A stretch of 64,000 nucleotides of DNA from Dokdonella sp. (lineage in GTDB: Bacteria > Pseudomonadota > Gammaproteobacteria > Xanthomonadales > Rhodanobacteraceae), in the NCBI RefSeq assembly GCF_019634815.1, contig NZ_JAHCAP010000016.1, positions 17,711-81,710 on the forward strand, read 5' to 3'. This document shows positions 45,565 to 56,581 of the stretch, in pieces (the stretch's first letter is position 1; every line of letters begins with the position of its first letter). The notes below the pieces were generated by a model. That model saw only the letters and a list, made by a program, of their open reading frames with translations, did no database searches and was not told the origin of the DNA. A program made the translations under genes and the position numbers.

Positions 45565-48222
45565 GTGGCGGCCGAGCTGCCCGCGCTGCAGCGTCTGCCG
45601 CCTGCCCAGCCGCGCAGTGGCGTTTCCGAATCGGCGCGACTGGCCTTGCGTCAACTGCTCGGCGATGCCGAGCGCACGCTCGCGACGGCCTTTGCCGAAG
45701 GTGCCGTGGTGGCGCGCTTGCTTGCACGACGCGCCGAGGTGGTCGATGCGGTGGTGCTGCATGTCTGGCGTGCCTGCCTCGGAGATGCTTCTGGCTGCAG
45801 CTTGTTTGCCACCGGCGGTTACGGCCGCGGCGTGCTGTTTCCGCATTCCGATGTCGATCTGCTGGTGCTCGGCGACGAAGACGAACTGCAGCGTCAGGCG
45901 CGCGCGTTGGAGGCGTTCTTCGCCTGCCTGTGGGCGATCTCGCTCAAGCCCGGCCATGCCGTGCGCACGAGCGCGCAATGTCGCGAGCTGGCGCGTGCCG
46001 ATGCCAGTGTCTACACCAGTCTGTTCGATGCGCGTGCGCTCACCGGCAGCACGGCCCGGCTCGTCGCGATTCTTGACCACGATGCGTTGTGGCAACCGCG
46101 CGCATATCTGCAGGCCAAGCTCGATGAGCAGGCCGCGCGCTTTGCCCGCTGCAACGACACCGCCTACAACCTTGAGCCCAACCTCAAGGACGGCCCGGGC
46201 GGACTGCGCACGCTCGATCTCATGCGCTGGCTCGGCCGACGCATCGCCGCCGCAGCCGATTTCGAGGTGATGACAGCCCGCGGCCTGCTCGATGCCACCG
46301 AGCGCGACGCGCTCCTGCATGCGCAAGCCACCTTGCAGCGCGACCGTTTTGCCTTGCACCTGTGCGCCGGACGCGCCGAGGAACGCTTGTTGTTCGACTA
46401 TCAGCGTCGCCTTGCGCAGATGCTCGGCCATGAGGACGAGGGCATCGCCAACCGTGGCGTGGAGCTGTTCATGCAGGGCTACTACCGCGCGGCGACGACC
46501 GTCGAGCGGCTGGGCGCGCAGTTCGTCGAACGCTGCCAGGAATTGCTCGATCCCGATGCGCCGATCACGGCAATCGACGAGGATTTCATTGCCGTTGGCG
46601 CACGCATTGCCCCGCGTGATCCCGAATTGTTCCTGCATCGTCCGCGCGCGATCATCGAAGTGTTCGCGCTCCAGCTCGATCATCCGCGGGCGCGTGGACT
46701 GGCCGCGCAGACGATGCGACAACTGCAGCAGGCGCTCGCGCAACATGACGAGGCATTCGCCGAGGATGCGCAGGTGCTGGCCGCGTTCCTCGCCCTGCTG
46801 CGACGCGGTGCGGTTGCGGTCGAGGCGCTCGCAAGGATGAGCCGACACGGCGTGTTGGCGGCGCTGCTGCCGCCGTTCCGACGCATCGTCGGGCGCATGC
46901 AGTACGACTTGTTCCATGTCTACACGGTCGATGAGCATACGCTGCGCGTGCTGCGCAACGTGGCCGCGATTGCCGAGGGCAGTGCGAGCGAGCGCTTCCC
47001 GGGCGCCGATGCGGTCTATGCCACGCTGTCGCAGCCCGAACTGTTGCTGCTCGCGGCGCTGCTGCATGACATTGCCAAGGGGCGCGGCGGCGACCACTGC
47101 GAGCTGGGCGAAGCCGAAGCCGTTGCGTTCTGCACGCGCCTTGGCCTGCCTGCGCACGAAGTCGAGCTGGTGGCCTGGCTGGTGCGCCAGCATCTGCTGA
47201 TGAGCGTGACTGCGCAGAAGCAGGACATCGCCGATGCCGAGGTCGTGCATCGCTTCGCGGTCGCGGTCGGCGATCGCACGCGCCTCGATCTGCTCTATCT
47301 GCTGACGATGGCCGACATCGCCGGCACCAATCCAAAATTGTGGAATGGCTGGAAGGCGCGCCTGCTCGCCGACCTGCACGTGGCTGCGCGCTACGAACTG
47401 CGTGCCGGGCTGCAACGCCCGCAGCATGCGAGCGAGCGGATTGCCGCGCGGCGCGAGCGTGTGCTGGCACTGCTGCAAAGCGAGGTCGATGCCGCCGCGC
47501 TCACGGCAGCGCTCGCCGACTTGCCCGATGATGCCTTCCTGCGTCTGCGCGCCGAGCAGATCGTCGAGCAGGCGCGCGCAATTGCCGGCCAGCCGGTCGA
47601 TCAGGTGATCGTCTCGGTCTTCACCTTGCCCGCGCGCGGCAGCAGCGAGTTGTTCGTGTGTGCGCCCGACCGCGATGGCCTGTTCGCGGCGATCATGGCC
47701 ACGCTCGACAAGCTCGGCATCGGCGTGGCGCGCGCGCGTCTGCTGGTGTCCGAGCAGGGCCGAGTGTTCGATGGCTTCGAGATCATCGACGAACGCAGTT
47801 CCGCGACGCTCGATGCCGAGCGCGCGCAGGAATTGCGTGCCACCCTGCTGCGCGTGCTTGGCGCACGCGATCTCCACACGCGTCCGGTGCGGCGCCATCT
47901 GCCGCGTCGCCTGCGCCATTTCCAGAGTCCGCCGCAACTGGCCTTTGCCGACGTCGGCGCGGCGACCCAACTCGCGATCGTCTGCAGCGACCGCCCTGGC
48001 GTGCTGGCGCAAATCGCGCAGGCGTTGCGCGAGGCGCGGGTGCGCGTGCACGATGCGCGCATCGCCACCTTTGGCGAACGCGTCGAGGATTTCTTCACGC
48101 TCACCGACGGCAACGGCCGCGCGCTCGATGCGGCGGGCCGCGATGCGGTGCGCGCGGCGCTGACGCGCGCCTTCGGCGTTTCCACCACAGAATCCAACGG
48201 AAGTCCGCATGCAAGCACTTGA
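45565..48222 (+). CDS. glnD: Bifunctional uridylyltransferase/uridylyl-removing enzyme GlnD
   Basis: An 885-residue nitrogen sensor (E. coli 890) that adds or removes UMP on PII according to glutamine. The nucleotidyltransferase motif is [17 protein letters not shown] near residue 82. The HD hydrolase motif is [13 protein letters not shown] with His501-Asp502. Two ACT domains close the protein (about 690-770 and 795-875; STREAM-like openings [17 protein letters not shown] and [16 protein letters not shown]). It starts with GTG two bases after the map stop and overlaps dapD by 14 bases. Confidence 0.96.
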   Translation: MAAELPALQRLPPAQPRSGVSESARLALRQLLGDAERTLATAFAEGAVVARLLARRAEVVDAVVLHVWRACLGDASGCSLFATGGYGRGVLFPHSDVDLLVLGDEDELQRQARALEAFFACLWAISLKPGHAVRTSAQCRELARADASVYTSLFDARALTGSTARLVAILDHDALWQPRAYLQAKLDEQAARFARCNDTAYNLEPNLKDGPGGLRTLDLMRWLGRRIAAAADFEVMTARGLLDATERDALLHAQATLQRDRFALHLCAGRAEERLLFDYQRRLAQMLGHEDEGIANRGVELFMQGYYRAATTVERLGAQFVERCQELLDPDAPITAIDEDFIAVGARIAPRDPELFLHRPRAIIEVFALQLDHPRARGLAAQTMRQLQQALAQHDEAFAEDAQVLAAFLALLRRGAVAVEALARMSRHGVLAALLPPFRRIVGRMQYDLFHVYTVDEHTLRVLRNVAAIAEGSASERFPGADAVYATLSQPELLLLAALLHDIAKGRGGDHCELGEAEAVAFCTRLGLPAHEVELVAWLVRQHLLMSVTAQKQDIADAEVVHRFAVAVGDRTRLDLLYLLTMADIAGTNPKLWNGWKARLLADLHVAARYELRAGLQRPQHASERIAARRERVLALLQSEVDAAALTAALADLPDDAFLRLRAEQIVEQARAIAGQPVDQVIVSVFTLPARGSSELFVCAPDRDGLFAAIMATLDKLGIGVARARLLVSEQGRVFDGFEIIDERSSATLDAERAQELRATLLRVLGARDLHTRPVRRHLPRRLRHFQSPPQLAFADVGAATQLAIVCSDRPGVLAQIAQALREARVRVHDARIATFGERVEDFFTLTDGNGRALDAAGRDAVRAALTRAFGVSTTESNGSPHAST

Positions 48223-49024
48223 AAGCCTGATCGAAGCCGCCTGGGAGCGGCGTGCCGACCTTGATGCCGCCACCACTGAGGCGCTGCGCCCCGCGCTCGA
48301 TGAGATCCTCGATGCGCTCGAAGCGGGCGCGCTGCGCGTCGCCGAGCCGACTGCGGCGGGCTGGCAGGTCAATCAATGGATCAAGAAGGCGGTGCTGTTG
48401 TATTTCCGCGTGCATGGAAATCGCGCGATGGATGGCGGGCCGATGGCCGCATTCGACAAGGTGCCGCTGCGCTTTGCCGGCAGCGATGAGGCCACCTTGC
48501 GCGCCACCGGCGCGCGCATCGTGCCCGGCGCGCTGGTGCGTCGCGGTGCGCATGTCGCGCGCGATGCGGTGCTCATGCCGAGCTATCTCAACATCGGCGC
48601 CTTCGTCGGCGCCGGCAGCATGATCGACACCTGGGCTACGGTCGGCTCCTGCGCGCAGATCGGCGCGAACGTGCACCTGTCCGGCGGTGTCGGCATCGGC
48701 GGCGTGCTCGAACCCCTGCAGGCCAATCCGACCATCATCGAGGACGATTGCTTCATCGGTGCGCGCTCGGAAGTGGTCGAGGGCGTGATCGTCGAGCGCG
48801 GCAGCGTGATCGGCATGGGCGTGTTCCTCGGCCAGTCGACGAAAATCTACGACCGTGCGAGCGGGCAGGTGAGCTACGGGCGCGTGCCTGCAGGTAGCGT
48901 GGTGGTGGCCGGCTCGCTACCGGCTGCCGATGGCTCGCACAGCCTGTATGCCGCGGTCATCGTCAAGCAGGTCGATGCGAAGACGCGCGCCAAGACCTCG
49001 ATCAACGAATTGCTGCGGGCCTGA
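48209..49024 (+). CDS. dapD: 2,3,4,5-tetrahydropyridine-2,6-dicarboxylate N-succinyltransferase
   Basis: A 271-residue trimeric enzyme (E. coli 274) of lysine and diaminopimelate synthesis. An N-terminal helical domain leads to [13 protein letters not shown] near residue 55. The left-handed beta-helix covers about 100-240 with [29 protein letters not shown] and [15 protein letters not shown]. dapE, which acts two steps later, lies just downstream. Confidence 0.96.
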   Translation: MQALESLIEAAWERRADLDAATTEALRPALDEILDALEAGALRVAEPTAAGWQVNQWIKKAVLLYFRVHGNRAMDGGPMAAFDKVPLRFAGSDEATLRATGARIVPGALVRRGAHVARDAVLMPSYLNIGAFVGAGSMIDTWATVGSCAQIGANVHLSGGVGIGGVLEPLQANPTIIEDDCFIGARSEVVEGVIVERGSVIGMGVFLGQSTKIYDRASGQVSYGRVPAGSVVVAGSLPAADGSHSLYAAVIVKQVDAKTRAKTSINELLRA

Positions 49025-49026
49025 GC

Positions 49027-49404
49027 ATGAGCGTGCGCGTCTACGGGCTCGACAATTGCGACACCTGCCGCAAGGCACGCAATTGGCTTGAGCGATTCAA
49101 GATCGACTTCCAGTTCATCGATTATCGTGCGCAGAAGATCGCGCCCGAATCACTCAAGGCCTGGTCGGCGCAGGTCGGTGGCTGGGATACCTTCATCAAT
49201 CGCGCCTCGCCGACCTGGCGCAATCTCCCGCCCGCGCGCAAGTCACCGGGGAGCGATGCCGAATGGACCCTGCTGCTGCGCGAGCACCCCGCGCTGGTAC
49301 GCCGGCCCTTGCTGGTGTTTGCCGATGGTCGCGTCCATCAGGGATTCAGCGACAATGGCTTCAGGAAGTTGTTCGATGTGAAGTCCGGAGCCACGCATGG
49401 CTGA
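49027..49404 (+). CDS. ArsC/Spx/YffB-family thioredoxin-fold protein
   Basis: A 125-residue protein of the arsenate reductase-like (ArsC/Spx/YffB) family. It opens [17 protein letters not shown] with a CDTC motif at residues 11-14 and contains the family Arg loop near RRPLLVF (about 92-98). The position between dapD and dapE is typical for Xanthomonadales and other gammaproteobacteria (YffB lies beside dapE in E. coli). YffB-type proteins are thought to be glutathione-dependent reductases. Arsenate activity is unlikely and unproven. It overlaps dapE by 8 bases. Confidence 0.85.
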   Translation: MSVRVYGLDNCDTCRKARNWLERFKIDFQFIDYRAQKIAPESLKAWSAQVGGWDTFINRASPTWRNLPPARKSPGSDAEWTLLLREHPALVRRPLLVFADGRVHQGFSDNGFRKLFDVKSGATHG

Positions 49405-50572
49405 GATCGATCCGGAACTGCAGCGCTTGCGACAGGCTTCGCCGGTGCTTGACCTGACCTGCAACCTGCTCGAACGCGTTTCGGTCACGCCCGAGGATGC
49501 GGGCTGCCAAGCGCTGATCGCGCAGCGGCTCGAACGCGCAGGATTCGCGATCGAGCCTCTGCGCTTCGGCGCGGTCGACAACCTCTGGGCCACGCATGGC
49601 AGCGGCGCGCCGGTGCTGGTCTTCCTCGGCCACACCGATGTGGTGCCGACCGGGCCGGTCGAGGCGTGGTCCTCGCCGCCGTTCGAACCGACGATCCGCG
49701 ACGGGAAACTGTTCGCGCGCGGCGCGGCCGACATGAAGTCGGGCGTCGCGGCGATGGTGGTCGCGCTCGAAACCTTCGTGCGTGAGCATCCCGGGCATGC
49801 CGGCACGCTCGCCCTGCTGCTGACCTCGGACGAAGAGGGCGCGGCCGTCGACGGCGTGCGGCGCGTCGCGCAGCTGTTCCGCGAACGCGGCCAGCGCATC
49901 GACGCCTGCGTGGTTGGCGAGCCTTCATCGAAGCAGCGACTCGGCGATCTCATCCGCATCGGCCGCCGTGGCTCGCTCACAGCGCGCCTGACCGTACATG
50001 GCGTGCAGGGGCATGTCGCCTATCCGGACAAGGCCGACAACCCGATCCATCGTTTCGCGCCGGCCTTGTCCGAACTCGTGGCCACGCGCTGGGATGAGGG
50101 CAATGCGGCGTTTCCGCCGACCTCGTTTCAGGTGTCCAACCTCACTGCCGGTACCGGCGCCGACAACGTGATCCCCGGCGAGCTGCGCGCGGTGTGCAAT
50201 TTCCGCTACGGCACCGCGAGCACGGCGCAGTCGCTGCGCGAGCGCACTGAAGCGATCCTCAAGGCGCATGACCTCGACTTCACGATCGACTGGTGGCTCT
50301 CGGGCGAGCCCTTCCTCACCGCGGACGGCCCGCTGCGGCGCGCCACGCTCGCCGCGATCCGCGAACACTGCGGCATCGAACCCGAGCAGAGCACGGGCGG
50401 CGGCACTTCCGACGGCCGCTTCATCGCGCCGCTCGGCGCGGAAGTCGTCGAACTGGGTGTCTGCAACGCGACGATTCACAAGGTGGATGAATGCGTGGCG
50501 CTGGACGAATTGGTACGATTGCCATTGCTTTACGGTGCCATTGCGGCGCGCTTGCACGAAAGCATCGCCTGA
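49397..50572 (+). CDS. dapE: Succinyl-diaminopimelate desuccinylase
   Basis: A 391-residue M20 zinc amidohydrolase (E. coli 375) that frees L,L-diaminopimelate for lysine and peptidoglycan. [12 protein letters not shown] near residue 76 holds the first metal His. [15 protein letters not shown] near 114 gives the bridging Asp, and [12 protein letters not shown] near 143 the catalytic Glu pair. [11 protein letters not shown] near 333 is the C-terminal motif. It is the last gene of the glnD-dapD-dapE run. Confidence 0.96.
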   Translation: MAEIDPELQRLRQASPVLDLTCNLLERVSVTPEDAGCQALIAQRLERAGFAIEPLRFGAVDNLWATHGSGAPVLVFLGHTDVVPTGPVEAWSSPPFEPTIRDGKLFARGAADMKSGVAAMVVALETFVREHPGHAGTLALLLTSDEEGAAVDGVRRVAQLFRERGQRIDACVVGEPSSKQRLGDLIRIGRRGSLTARLTVHGVQGHVAYPDKADNPIHRFAPALSELVATRWDEGNAAFPPTSFQVSNLTAGTGADNVIPGELRAVCNFRYGTASTAQSLRERTEAILKAHDLDFTIDWWLSGEPFLTADGPLRRATLAAIREHCGIEPEQSTGGGTSDGRFIAPLGAEVVELGVCNATIHKVDECVALDELVRLPLLYGAIAARLHESIA

Positions 50573-50630
50573 CACGCGAGTTGCCGAGTGTCGGGATTCG
50601 CCGCACCATTTCGCGAATCAAGGAGGATCC

Positions 50631-51356
50631 ATGCGTCCGCACTTTTCCACTGCACTTGCCACCTTCGTTCTCATTGCCGCCATGCAGGTGCAGGCGGATT
50701 CGAAAATTCCTGCGACCGTGGACAGCACCTGGCGAGTGACGCTGGCTGCCGATGGCAGCGTGACGGCTCTGGAACAGGAAACCAAGCTCAAGTCGACCTT
50801 GGCCGAGCCCTTGGCAAGGGCAATTCGCAGCTGGACGTTCGAGCCGGGCAAGATCGACGGCAAACCGGCCGTCACCGAAACCACCCTCTACCTCACCGTG
50901 GGTCTGGACGAGCAAGCCGAGGGATATGCGGTGCGTGTGGATGACGTGCGCACCGGCGGTGGCATTCACATCGGGTCTCAAGGAGCACCCAGATTCCCGA
51001 TCAATGAACTGCGGGATAACACTGCCGCACTGGTCGTCGTCGAGGCGAACTACGACGCCTCGGGCAAGGTGGTCTCGGCGCACGCGGTGCCCGGAACACA
51101 GCGTGTCGCGCGCGACTTCGACACGGCGGCGGTCGATGCCGTACGTCGCTGGAAGTTCCTGCCCGAGAAAGTGGGTGGTCGCGGCATCGCGGCGACCGTG
51201 AGAGTGCCGATCTGTTTTTCCGCAGCGAGTCGCCGCTCCGAAGCGCCCGATTGCGCGCCTTGGGTGCCTGCGGGCGGAAAGGCGGCGATCAGAGGCGCGG
51301 TGACCGCCGATCCCGCTGCCAAGCTCAGGGTTGATGTGACTGCGCGCAGGCTCTGA
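50631..51356 (+). CDS. Exported TonB C-terminal-domain-like protein (copy 1)
   Basis: A 241-residue protein with a clear signal peptide (residues 1-22, ending AMQVQA). An N-terminal domain of about 70 residues (WRVTLAADGSVTALEQETK, then IRSWTFEPGK) is followed by a TonB C-terminal-like domain, with LVVVEANYDASGKVVSAHAV then AVDAVRRWKFLPEKVGG (about 125-195). It lacks the membrane anchor and Pro-rich spacer of true TonB, so it is unlikely to energise receptors alone. AAGGAGG lies 4 bases before the ATG. The next gene is a paralogue with the same layout. Confidence 0.75.
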   Translation: MRPHFSTALATFVLIAAMQVQADSKIPATVDSTWRVTLAADGSVTALEQETKLKSTLAEPLARAIRSWTFEPGKIDGKPAVTETTLYLTVGLDEQAEGYAVRVDDVRTGGGIHIGSQGAPRFPINELRDNTAALVVVEANYDASGKVVSAHAVPGTQRVARDFDTAAVDAVRRWKFLPEKVGGRGIAATVRVPICFSAASRRSEAPDCAPWVPAGGKAAIRGAVTADPAAKLRVDVTARRL

Positions 51357-51535
51357 GATCCCCCGCGTTGATTGCGTGCCGGGCGGGTGGGCGATCACGC
51401 CCGGATTCGCTCGTGTACCCCCATCGCTCGGCAATCGAGACGCGTGTTCATCGGCTGCGCGGACCTGGACTCGATCGTGTCGAGGCGCGACTCTGGTACG
51501 CTTTCCCAGTGGAATTCGAGGGAATGGAGATCAGC

Positions 51536-52264
51536 ATGAAATCAGGCGTAATGTTCAAGATGTTGAGCGTGATTTTCGCGGTGCTCTCCACGGCGGCGTT
51601 GGCGAAAGAACCTGAGCCGATCCATATCCGCATGGCGTGGCATATCTCGGTCGATGCGCAGGGGCAGATCACGAGCATTTGGACCGGCGAAACGAAGCTG
51701 GCCGAAGTTCAGGATCGGATCGAGCGCGAGATTCGCAGTTGGTATTTTCAGCCAGGCAAGGTCAATGGTGTACCCGCTGCCAGTGAATCGACCTTACGCC
51801 TCACCCTGGAGGCCACGCCAAACGATGGCGATGGATACACGCTCAAAGTGGTCAAGGCGAACACGGGTGCCTATTACGCAAAGATCGTCATGCCGCGCTA
51901 TCCAGATGCGTTCGTGAAATCTCGTCGGCAAGGTTATGTTGTGCTCAAGGTGCGATACGGTGCCGACGGCAAGGTGCTTGATGCTGCACTTGCCGATGAT
52001 GCACCCGAAGTTGCGCCAGCCTTTGTGCAAGCATCCATCAATGCGGTCCGGAACTGGGAATTCGCGCCGGAGGTCATCGGTGGCCACCCCCGGGCCGGCG
52101 CGGCTCTCGTGCCGCTCTGCTTCAACCCGATGCGAGGTACAAGATATCCGCGGGACTGCACATGGTCGCGTCGCAGCGACGGGCTGAAAGTCTCGGGTGA
52201 TGAAGCGGTTGCACTCGATCCGGCCGTCTCGCTCAAGTCCGATGTCGCGGGGCACGCTTTGTGA
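51536..52264 (+). CDS. Exported TonB C-terminal-domain-like protein (copy 2)
   Basis: A 242-residue paralogue of the preceding gene: signal peptide (residues 1-23, ending STAALA), N-terminal repeat (WHISVDAQGQITSIWTGETK, IRSWYFQPGK) and C-terminal TonB-like domain (VVLKVRYGADGKVLDAAL, SINAVRNWEFAPEVIGG). The two halves resemble each other, as if an older duplication of one module made the protein and a later one made the pair. I start at ATG 51536, 7 bases after GGAG; an in-frame ATG four codons earlier is possible. It ends one base from the convergent prfA stop. Confidence 0.75.
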   Translation: MKSGVMFKMLSVIFAVLSTAALAKEPEPIHIRMAWHISVDAQGQITSIWTGETKLAEVQDRIEREIRSWYFQPGKVNGVPAASESTLRLTLEATPNDGDGYTLKVVKANTGAYYAKIVMPRYPDAFVKSRRQGYVVLKVRYGADGKVLDAALADDAPEVAPAFVQASINAVRNWEFAPEVIGGHPRAGAALVPLCFNPMRGTRYPRDCTWSRRSDGLKVSGDEAVALDPAVSLKSDVAGHAL

Positions 52265-52265
52265 T

Positions 52266-53348
52266 TCAGCGTTCCTCGGCCAGCAGCCTGAGCTGATCAG
52301 TCTGATCTTCCTGTGTGAGCGCGTCGACGAGTTCGTCGAGCTCGCCCTGCATGATTTCGGGCAGGCGATAGAGCGTGAGGTTGATGCGGTGGTCGGTGAT
52401 GCGCCCCTGCGGGAAATTGTAGGTGCGGATGCGCTGGCTGCGATCGCCCGAGCCGACCTGCAGCTTGCGTGAGGCCGCCTGCGCGGCGCTCTGCTTGGAT
52501 TGCGCCTCGTCGAGCAGGCGCGCGCGCAGCAGGGCCATCGCGCGTGCCTTGTTCTTGTGCTGGCTGCGTTCGTCCTGGCATTCGACGACGATGCCGCTGG
52601 GCAGGTGGGTGATGCGGATCGCCGAGTCGGTCTTGTTGACGTGCTGGCCGCCCGCGCCCGAAGAGCGGAAGGTGTCGATGCGCAGGTCGGCGTCGCTGAT
52701 GGGCACCTCGTCAATCTCGTCGAGCTCGGGCAGGATCGCCACGGTCGCCGCCGAGGTGTGGATGCGCCCTTGCGATTCGGTGGCCGGCACGCGCTGCACG
52801 CGATGGGTGCCCGATTCGTACTTGAGTCGCGAGTAGGCGCCTTCGCCTTCGATGCGGGCGATGACTTCCTTGTAGCCGCCGTGCTCGCCATCGCTGGTCG
52901 AGATGATCTCGACGTTCCAGCGGCAGCGCTCGGCGTAGCGCAGGTACATGCGCAACAGGTCGCCGGCGAAGATCGCCGCTTCATCGCCGCCGGTGCCGGC
53001 GCGGATTTCCAGGAACAGATTGCCCTCGTCGCGCGGATCCTTGGGTACGAGCCCGCGGTGCAATTCCTGTTCGAGGCGCTCGCGCTCGGCCTGGAGTGCG
53101 GGGATTTCGGCCTGCGCGAGTTCCCTCATGTCGGGATCGGCAAGCATCCCTTGTGCTTCGTCCAGCGCGCGTTCGTTTGCGTTCCACGCGCGCAAGGCAT
53201 TGCGCAGTGGCGTGAGCTGGGCATGCTCGCGCGAGATTTCGCGCAGGCGCCTGGCATCGCCGAGCACTTCGGCGCTGGCCAGGAGGTATTCGAGTTCCTC
53301 GTGGCGCTCGGCCAGTTGTTCGAGTTTGCGTTGGATCGAGGGCAGCAT
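52266..53348 (-). CDS. prfA: Peptide chain release factor 1
   Basis: A 360-residue RF1 (E. coli 360). The peptidyl-tRNA hydrolysis motif GGQ lies in [16 protein letters not shown] (about residues 229-244). [18 protein letters not shown] near 115 and [18 protein letters not shown] near 182 are RF1/RF2 landmarks, and the absence of an RF2-type frameshift supports RF1. It follows hemA, the classic hemA-prfA pair, but prmC does not follow. The two TonB-like genes face it. Confidence 0.96.
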   Translation of the reverse strand: MLPSIQRKLEQLAERHEELEYLLASAEVLGDARRLREISREHAQLTPLRNALRAWNANERALDEAQGMLADPDMRELAQAEIPALQAERERLEQELHRGLVPKDPRDEGNLFLEIRAGTGGDEAAIFAGDLLRMYLRYAERCRWNVEIISTSDGEHGGYKEVIARIEGEGAYSRLKYESGTHRVQRVPATESQGRIHTSAATVAILPELDEIDEVPISDADLRIDTFRSSGAGGQHVNKTDSAIRITHLPSGIVVECQDERSQHKNKARAMALLRARLLDEAQSKQSAAQAASRKLQVGSGDRSQRIRTYNFPQGRITDHRINLTLYRLPEIMQGELDELVDALTQEDQTDQLRLLAEER

Positions 53349-53425
53349 GGGTCGGCGCGAAGACTCAGGACGAAGGGATGCAGGCGGAACCGGCCTGCGC
53401 GGCGCAGGCGAGAATGGCAGCGCCG

Positions 53426-54703
53426 CTAACGTTCGCGCCCGCTGCCGGTTTGAGCTGACAGATCGAACAGTCGGCCTGCCGCCTGCAAGAGTTCCTCATC
53501 GCCGCGCAGTGCGGCCGCGCGCAGGTTGGCGCTGGGTGCGTGCATGAGTTTGTTGGTGAGTGCGTGGGCGAGAAAGGCGAGCGCGTCTTCGGGCGACTTG
53601 CCGCGCGCCAGCATTGCGCGCGCCTTGGCCAAGGCTTCGTCACGATCGAGTTCCGCGCTGCGGCGCAGCTCGGCGACCGGATTGTGGGCGTCGTGCGCGC
53701 GCCACCAGTTCATGAAATGCTCGACCGAGAGTTCGATCATCGCTTCGGCTTCGCGCGCGGCTTCGCGCCGCGAGCGCAGATTGTCGTCGATGATCCCGCG
53801 CAGGTCGTCGATGGTGTAGAGGTAGACGTCCTCGAGTTCGGCCACCGCCGGATCGATGTTGCGCGGTACGGCGATGTCGACCAGGAACATCGGCTTGCGG
53901 CGACGCTGCGCGATGGCCGCTTCCACTTGTGCGCGCTGCAGGATCGGCTCGCGACTCGCGGTCGAGGCAATCACGATGTCGGCTTCGGCAAGGTGCTTTT
54001 CGAGATCGGCCAGCGCGATCGCGTAACCGCCGCAGCGAGTGGCCAGCGTCTGCGCGTTGTCGAGCGTGCGGTTGGCGACGATCAGGCGCCGCACGCGCGT
54101 CTCGCCGAGATGCCGTGCGGCCAGTTCGATCATTTCGCCGGCGCCGATCAACAGCACGCAGGCCTGCGAGAGGTCGGCGAATACGCGTTCGGCCAGACGC
54201 ACCGCGGTGAACGCGACCGACACCGGATTGGCACCGATGCGCGTATCCGAACGCACGCGCTTGGCGACCGAGAAGGTGTTCTGGAACAGGCGGTCGAGCG
54301 GCGACTTGAGCGTGTGCGCATCGCGGGCGAGCGTCCAGGCGTCCTTGACCTGGCCGAGGATCTGCGGCTCGCCGAGCACCATCGACTCCAGTCCGGTGGC
54401 AACGCGGAACAGGTGGCGCACCGCATCGGCATCGGCGTGGCGATAGAGGAACTCGTCGATGCGCGCGCGGGTCAGGTTGTGGTGCTGGTTGAGCCAGTCG
54501 CCGGGCACGTGCTCGGCGCCGGCTTCGACCGTGCAGTACAGCTCGGTGCGGTTGCAGGTCGACAGAATCGCCGCCTCGCTGACCCCGGGCCGCGCGGCCA
54601 GTGCAACCAGCGCCGCGCCGGTCGCGTCGGCCGCAAAGGCCACGCGCTCGCGCAGGGCGACGGGGGCAGTCTGGTGATTGAGTCCGAGGGCAATCAGCGC
54701 CAT
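53426..54703 (-). CDS. hemA: Glutamyl-tRNA reductase
   Basis: A 425-residue enzyme (E. coli 418) that starts tetrapyrrole synthesis by reducing Glu-tRNA to glutamate-1-semialdehyde. The active Cys lies in [11 protein letters not shown] (about residues 46-56). [20 protein letters not shown] [16 protein letters not shown] follows near 108, then the NADPH-site [12 protein letters not shown] near 184. The C-terminal dimerisation helices end near 400. It is divergent from the lolB operon. Confidence 0.96.
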   Translation of the reverse strand: MALIALGLNHQTAPVALRERVAFAADATGAALVALAARPGVSEAAILSTCNRTELYCTVEAGAEHVPGDWLNQHHNLTRARIDEFLYRHADADAVRHLFRVATGLESMVLGEPQILGQVKDAWTLARDAHTLKSPLDRLFQNTFSVAKRVRSDTRIGANPVSVAFTAVRLAERVFADLSQACVLLIGAGEMIELAARHLGETRVRRLIVANRTLDNAQTLATRCGGYAIALADLEKHLAEADIVIASTASREPILQRAQVEAAIAQRRRKPMFLVDIAVPRNIDPAVAELEDVYLYTIDDLRGIIDDNLRSRREAAREAEAMIELSVEHFMNWWRAHDAHNPVAELRRSAELDRDEALAKARAMLARGKSPEDALAFLAHALTNKLMHAPSANLRAAALRGDEELLQAAGRLFDLSAQTGSGRER

Positions 54704-54844
54704 GAGTGGGTCTGTGTGATGCGCTGCGGCGCTTTGGCTCGCGCCAAGACGACCGCGCTGGATCGGCTAAGCTAACAGCGCTTGCGACAGCAGTTCGAAT
54801 TGTGCGGTTGCGGGACTCCGATATCAAGCAAGACAAGGCTTTGC

Positions 54845-56581
54845 ATGCGATTCATTCCTTCCCTGATGACCCTGTCGCGCGGCGCCTGTGTGCTTGCGTT
54901 GTCGACCCTTGCAGCCTGTGCGAGTCACGCGCCCACGCGGTCCGATGCGGTGGCGCCGGCGTCGACGCAGTCGCTCATGCAACCGGTGGATTCCGGGCAC
55001 GACCTGCTCGCCAAGCTGCTCGCGGCGCAGTTCGCCCTGCAGAACGATGACCTCGCCACCGCTGCGGCGGGGTTTGCCGATGCTGCGACCCTGTCGGACG
55101 ACCCGGCTCTGGCCGAGGAAGCGACCCAGCTCGCGCTCGCTCACAAGGATTGGGCCCTGGCCCGGCACGCACTGGCGCGCTGGCAGGTGCTCGCGCCGCA
55201 GGCGCCGGGGATTGCCCAGTCCAAGGCCTGGATTGCACTGGGCGAAGGGCGGACGAACGATGCGGTCGGGGACCTGCAGGCGCTGCTTGCCAGCGGTGAC
55301 GACAAGGCCTGGCGCCTGATCGCGCAGACCCTGCTCAATGCGCCCGACAAGCTCGCGGCGGCCGTGGTATTGGCGCGACTGGCTCCGGCCGACCATGTGG
55401 GGAGCAAGGAAAGCAATGCCGTCGCGGTGAGCCAGCTTGCCTTCAAGCTCGGTGACAAGTCCTATGCGCGGCGGTTGGCCGATGCGGCCGTCGACCGCTT
55501 TCATGGTGAAGATGCCTATGCCTGGAGCGGCAGCCTTGCCGCAGCCAGCGACGACCTGCCGCGTGCGCGCACGGTCTTTGCGCAAGCCATTGCGCGTTTT
55601 CCCGCGAGCAAGCGCCTGCGCAGCGGTTACGCGGCGGTGCTGGGAAAGGCCGAAGATGCGCGGGGCGCCGCCCTGATCCTGGCCGGCGGACCGCAGGATC
55701 AGACGACCTTCGCCGCGCGTGCCGCCTATGCCGCACGGGCCGACGACAAGACCTTGCTCGGCGCCCTGTATCGGGAAGTGCTTGCCGACAAGGGGGCGCG
55801 CGATGGCGCACGCCTGCTGCTTCTGGGGCAGCTCGCCGAACTCATGGAAAAGCGCCCCGCCGCGATCGATTGGTATCGGGCGATCAGCGAGCGCGACGAC
55901 CACTATTTCGAAGCCCAGCAGCGGCTGGCGATCGTGCTCGAGCAGTCCGATCGCCTGGACGAGGCGCTCAAGGTGCTGCAGCGTCTGGCGACGACGGTCA
56001 ATGGCGAGCCTGAACAGCAGCGCGAGGTTTGGTTGCTGCAAGCCGATCTGCTTGGAAAGCGTGACCGCACGGCCGATGCGCTGGCGGTCTACACGCAGGC
56101 GCTCGCGGCGCTGCCCGACGATGCGCGCGTGCGCTATGCGCGGGCGCTGTTCTCGATCGAGCACGGCGAGGTGGCCGCTGGCGAGCGCGATTTGCGTGCG
56201 ATCGTGCAGCAGCATCCCGACAACGCCGAGGCGCTCAATGCGCTGGGCTACACGATCAGCGATCACTCCAAGGACGATGCCAGTCGCCAGCGTGAGGCCT
56301 TCGAGCTGATCAAGCGCGCGCTCGAGCTCAAACCCGAAGAACCGGCGATCATCGACAGCATGGGCTGGGTGCGCTATCGCCTTGGTGATCTCGATGCCGC
56401 GCTCGGCGAGCTGCGGCGCGCCTACAAGAAGCAGCCCGATGCCGACATTGCCGCGCATCTGGGCGAGGTGCTGTGGATGAAGGGTGAGCACGCCGAAGCG
56501 CGGCGGATCTGGGACGAAGCGCGCAAGAAGAACGCCAAGAGCAAGGTTCTGGTCGAAACCATCGAGCGCTTGACCCGATGA
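54845..56581 (+). CDS. Tetratricopeptide-repeat lipoprotein
   Basis: A 578-residue lipoprotein (signal ending STLAAC, Cys25), followed by TPR-like helical repeats along its whole length. The clearest lie near 425-570 (AVYTQALAALPDDARVRYA, EALNALGYTISDHSKD, ELIKRALELKPEEPAIIDS, DLDAALGELRRAYKKQPDA). TPR lipoproteins of this size in front of lolB are conserved in gammaproteobacteria, but their role is not defined. The stop overlaps the lolB start by 4 bases, which links it to lipoprotein sorting. Confidence 0.85.
   Translation: MRFIPSLMTLSRGACVLALSTLAACASHAPTRSDAVAPASTQSLMQPVDSGHDLLAKLLAAQFALQNDDLATAAAGFADAATLSDDPALAEEATQLALAHKDWALARHALARWQVLAPQAPGIAQSKAWIALGEGRTNDAVGDLQALLASGDDKAWRLIAQTLLNAPDKLAAAVVLARLAPADHVGSKESNAVAVSQLAFKLGDKSYARRLADAAVDRFHGEDAYAWSGSLAAASDDLPRARTVFAQAIARFPASKRLRSGYAAVLGKAEDARGAALILAGGPQDQTTFAARAAYAARADDKTLLGALYREVLADKGARDGARLLLLGQLAELMEKRPAAIDWYRAISERDDHYFEAQQRLAIVLEQSDRLDEALKVLQRLATTVNGEPEQQREVWLLQADLLGKRDRTADALAVYTQALAALPDDARVRYARALFSIEHGEVAAGERDLRAIVQQHPDNAEALNALGYTISDHSKDDASRQREAFELIKRALELKPEEPAIIDSMGWVRYRLGDLDAALGELRRAYKKQPDADIAAHLGEVLWMKGEHAEARRIWDEARKKNAKSKVLVETIERLTR

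Noticed and set aside
45475..48372. 965-codon open frame opposite glnD
   Set aside because: GlnD on the plus strand has all its domains. The antisense product is a low-complexity, Arg- and Gln-rich shadow.
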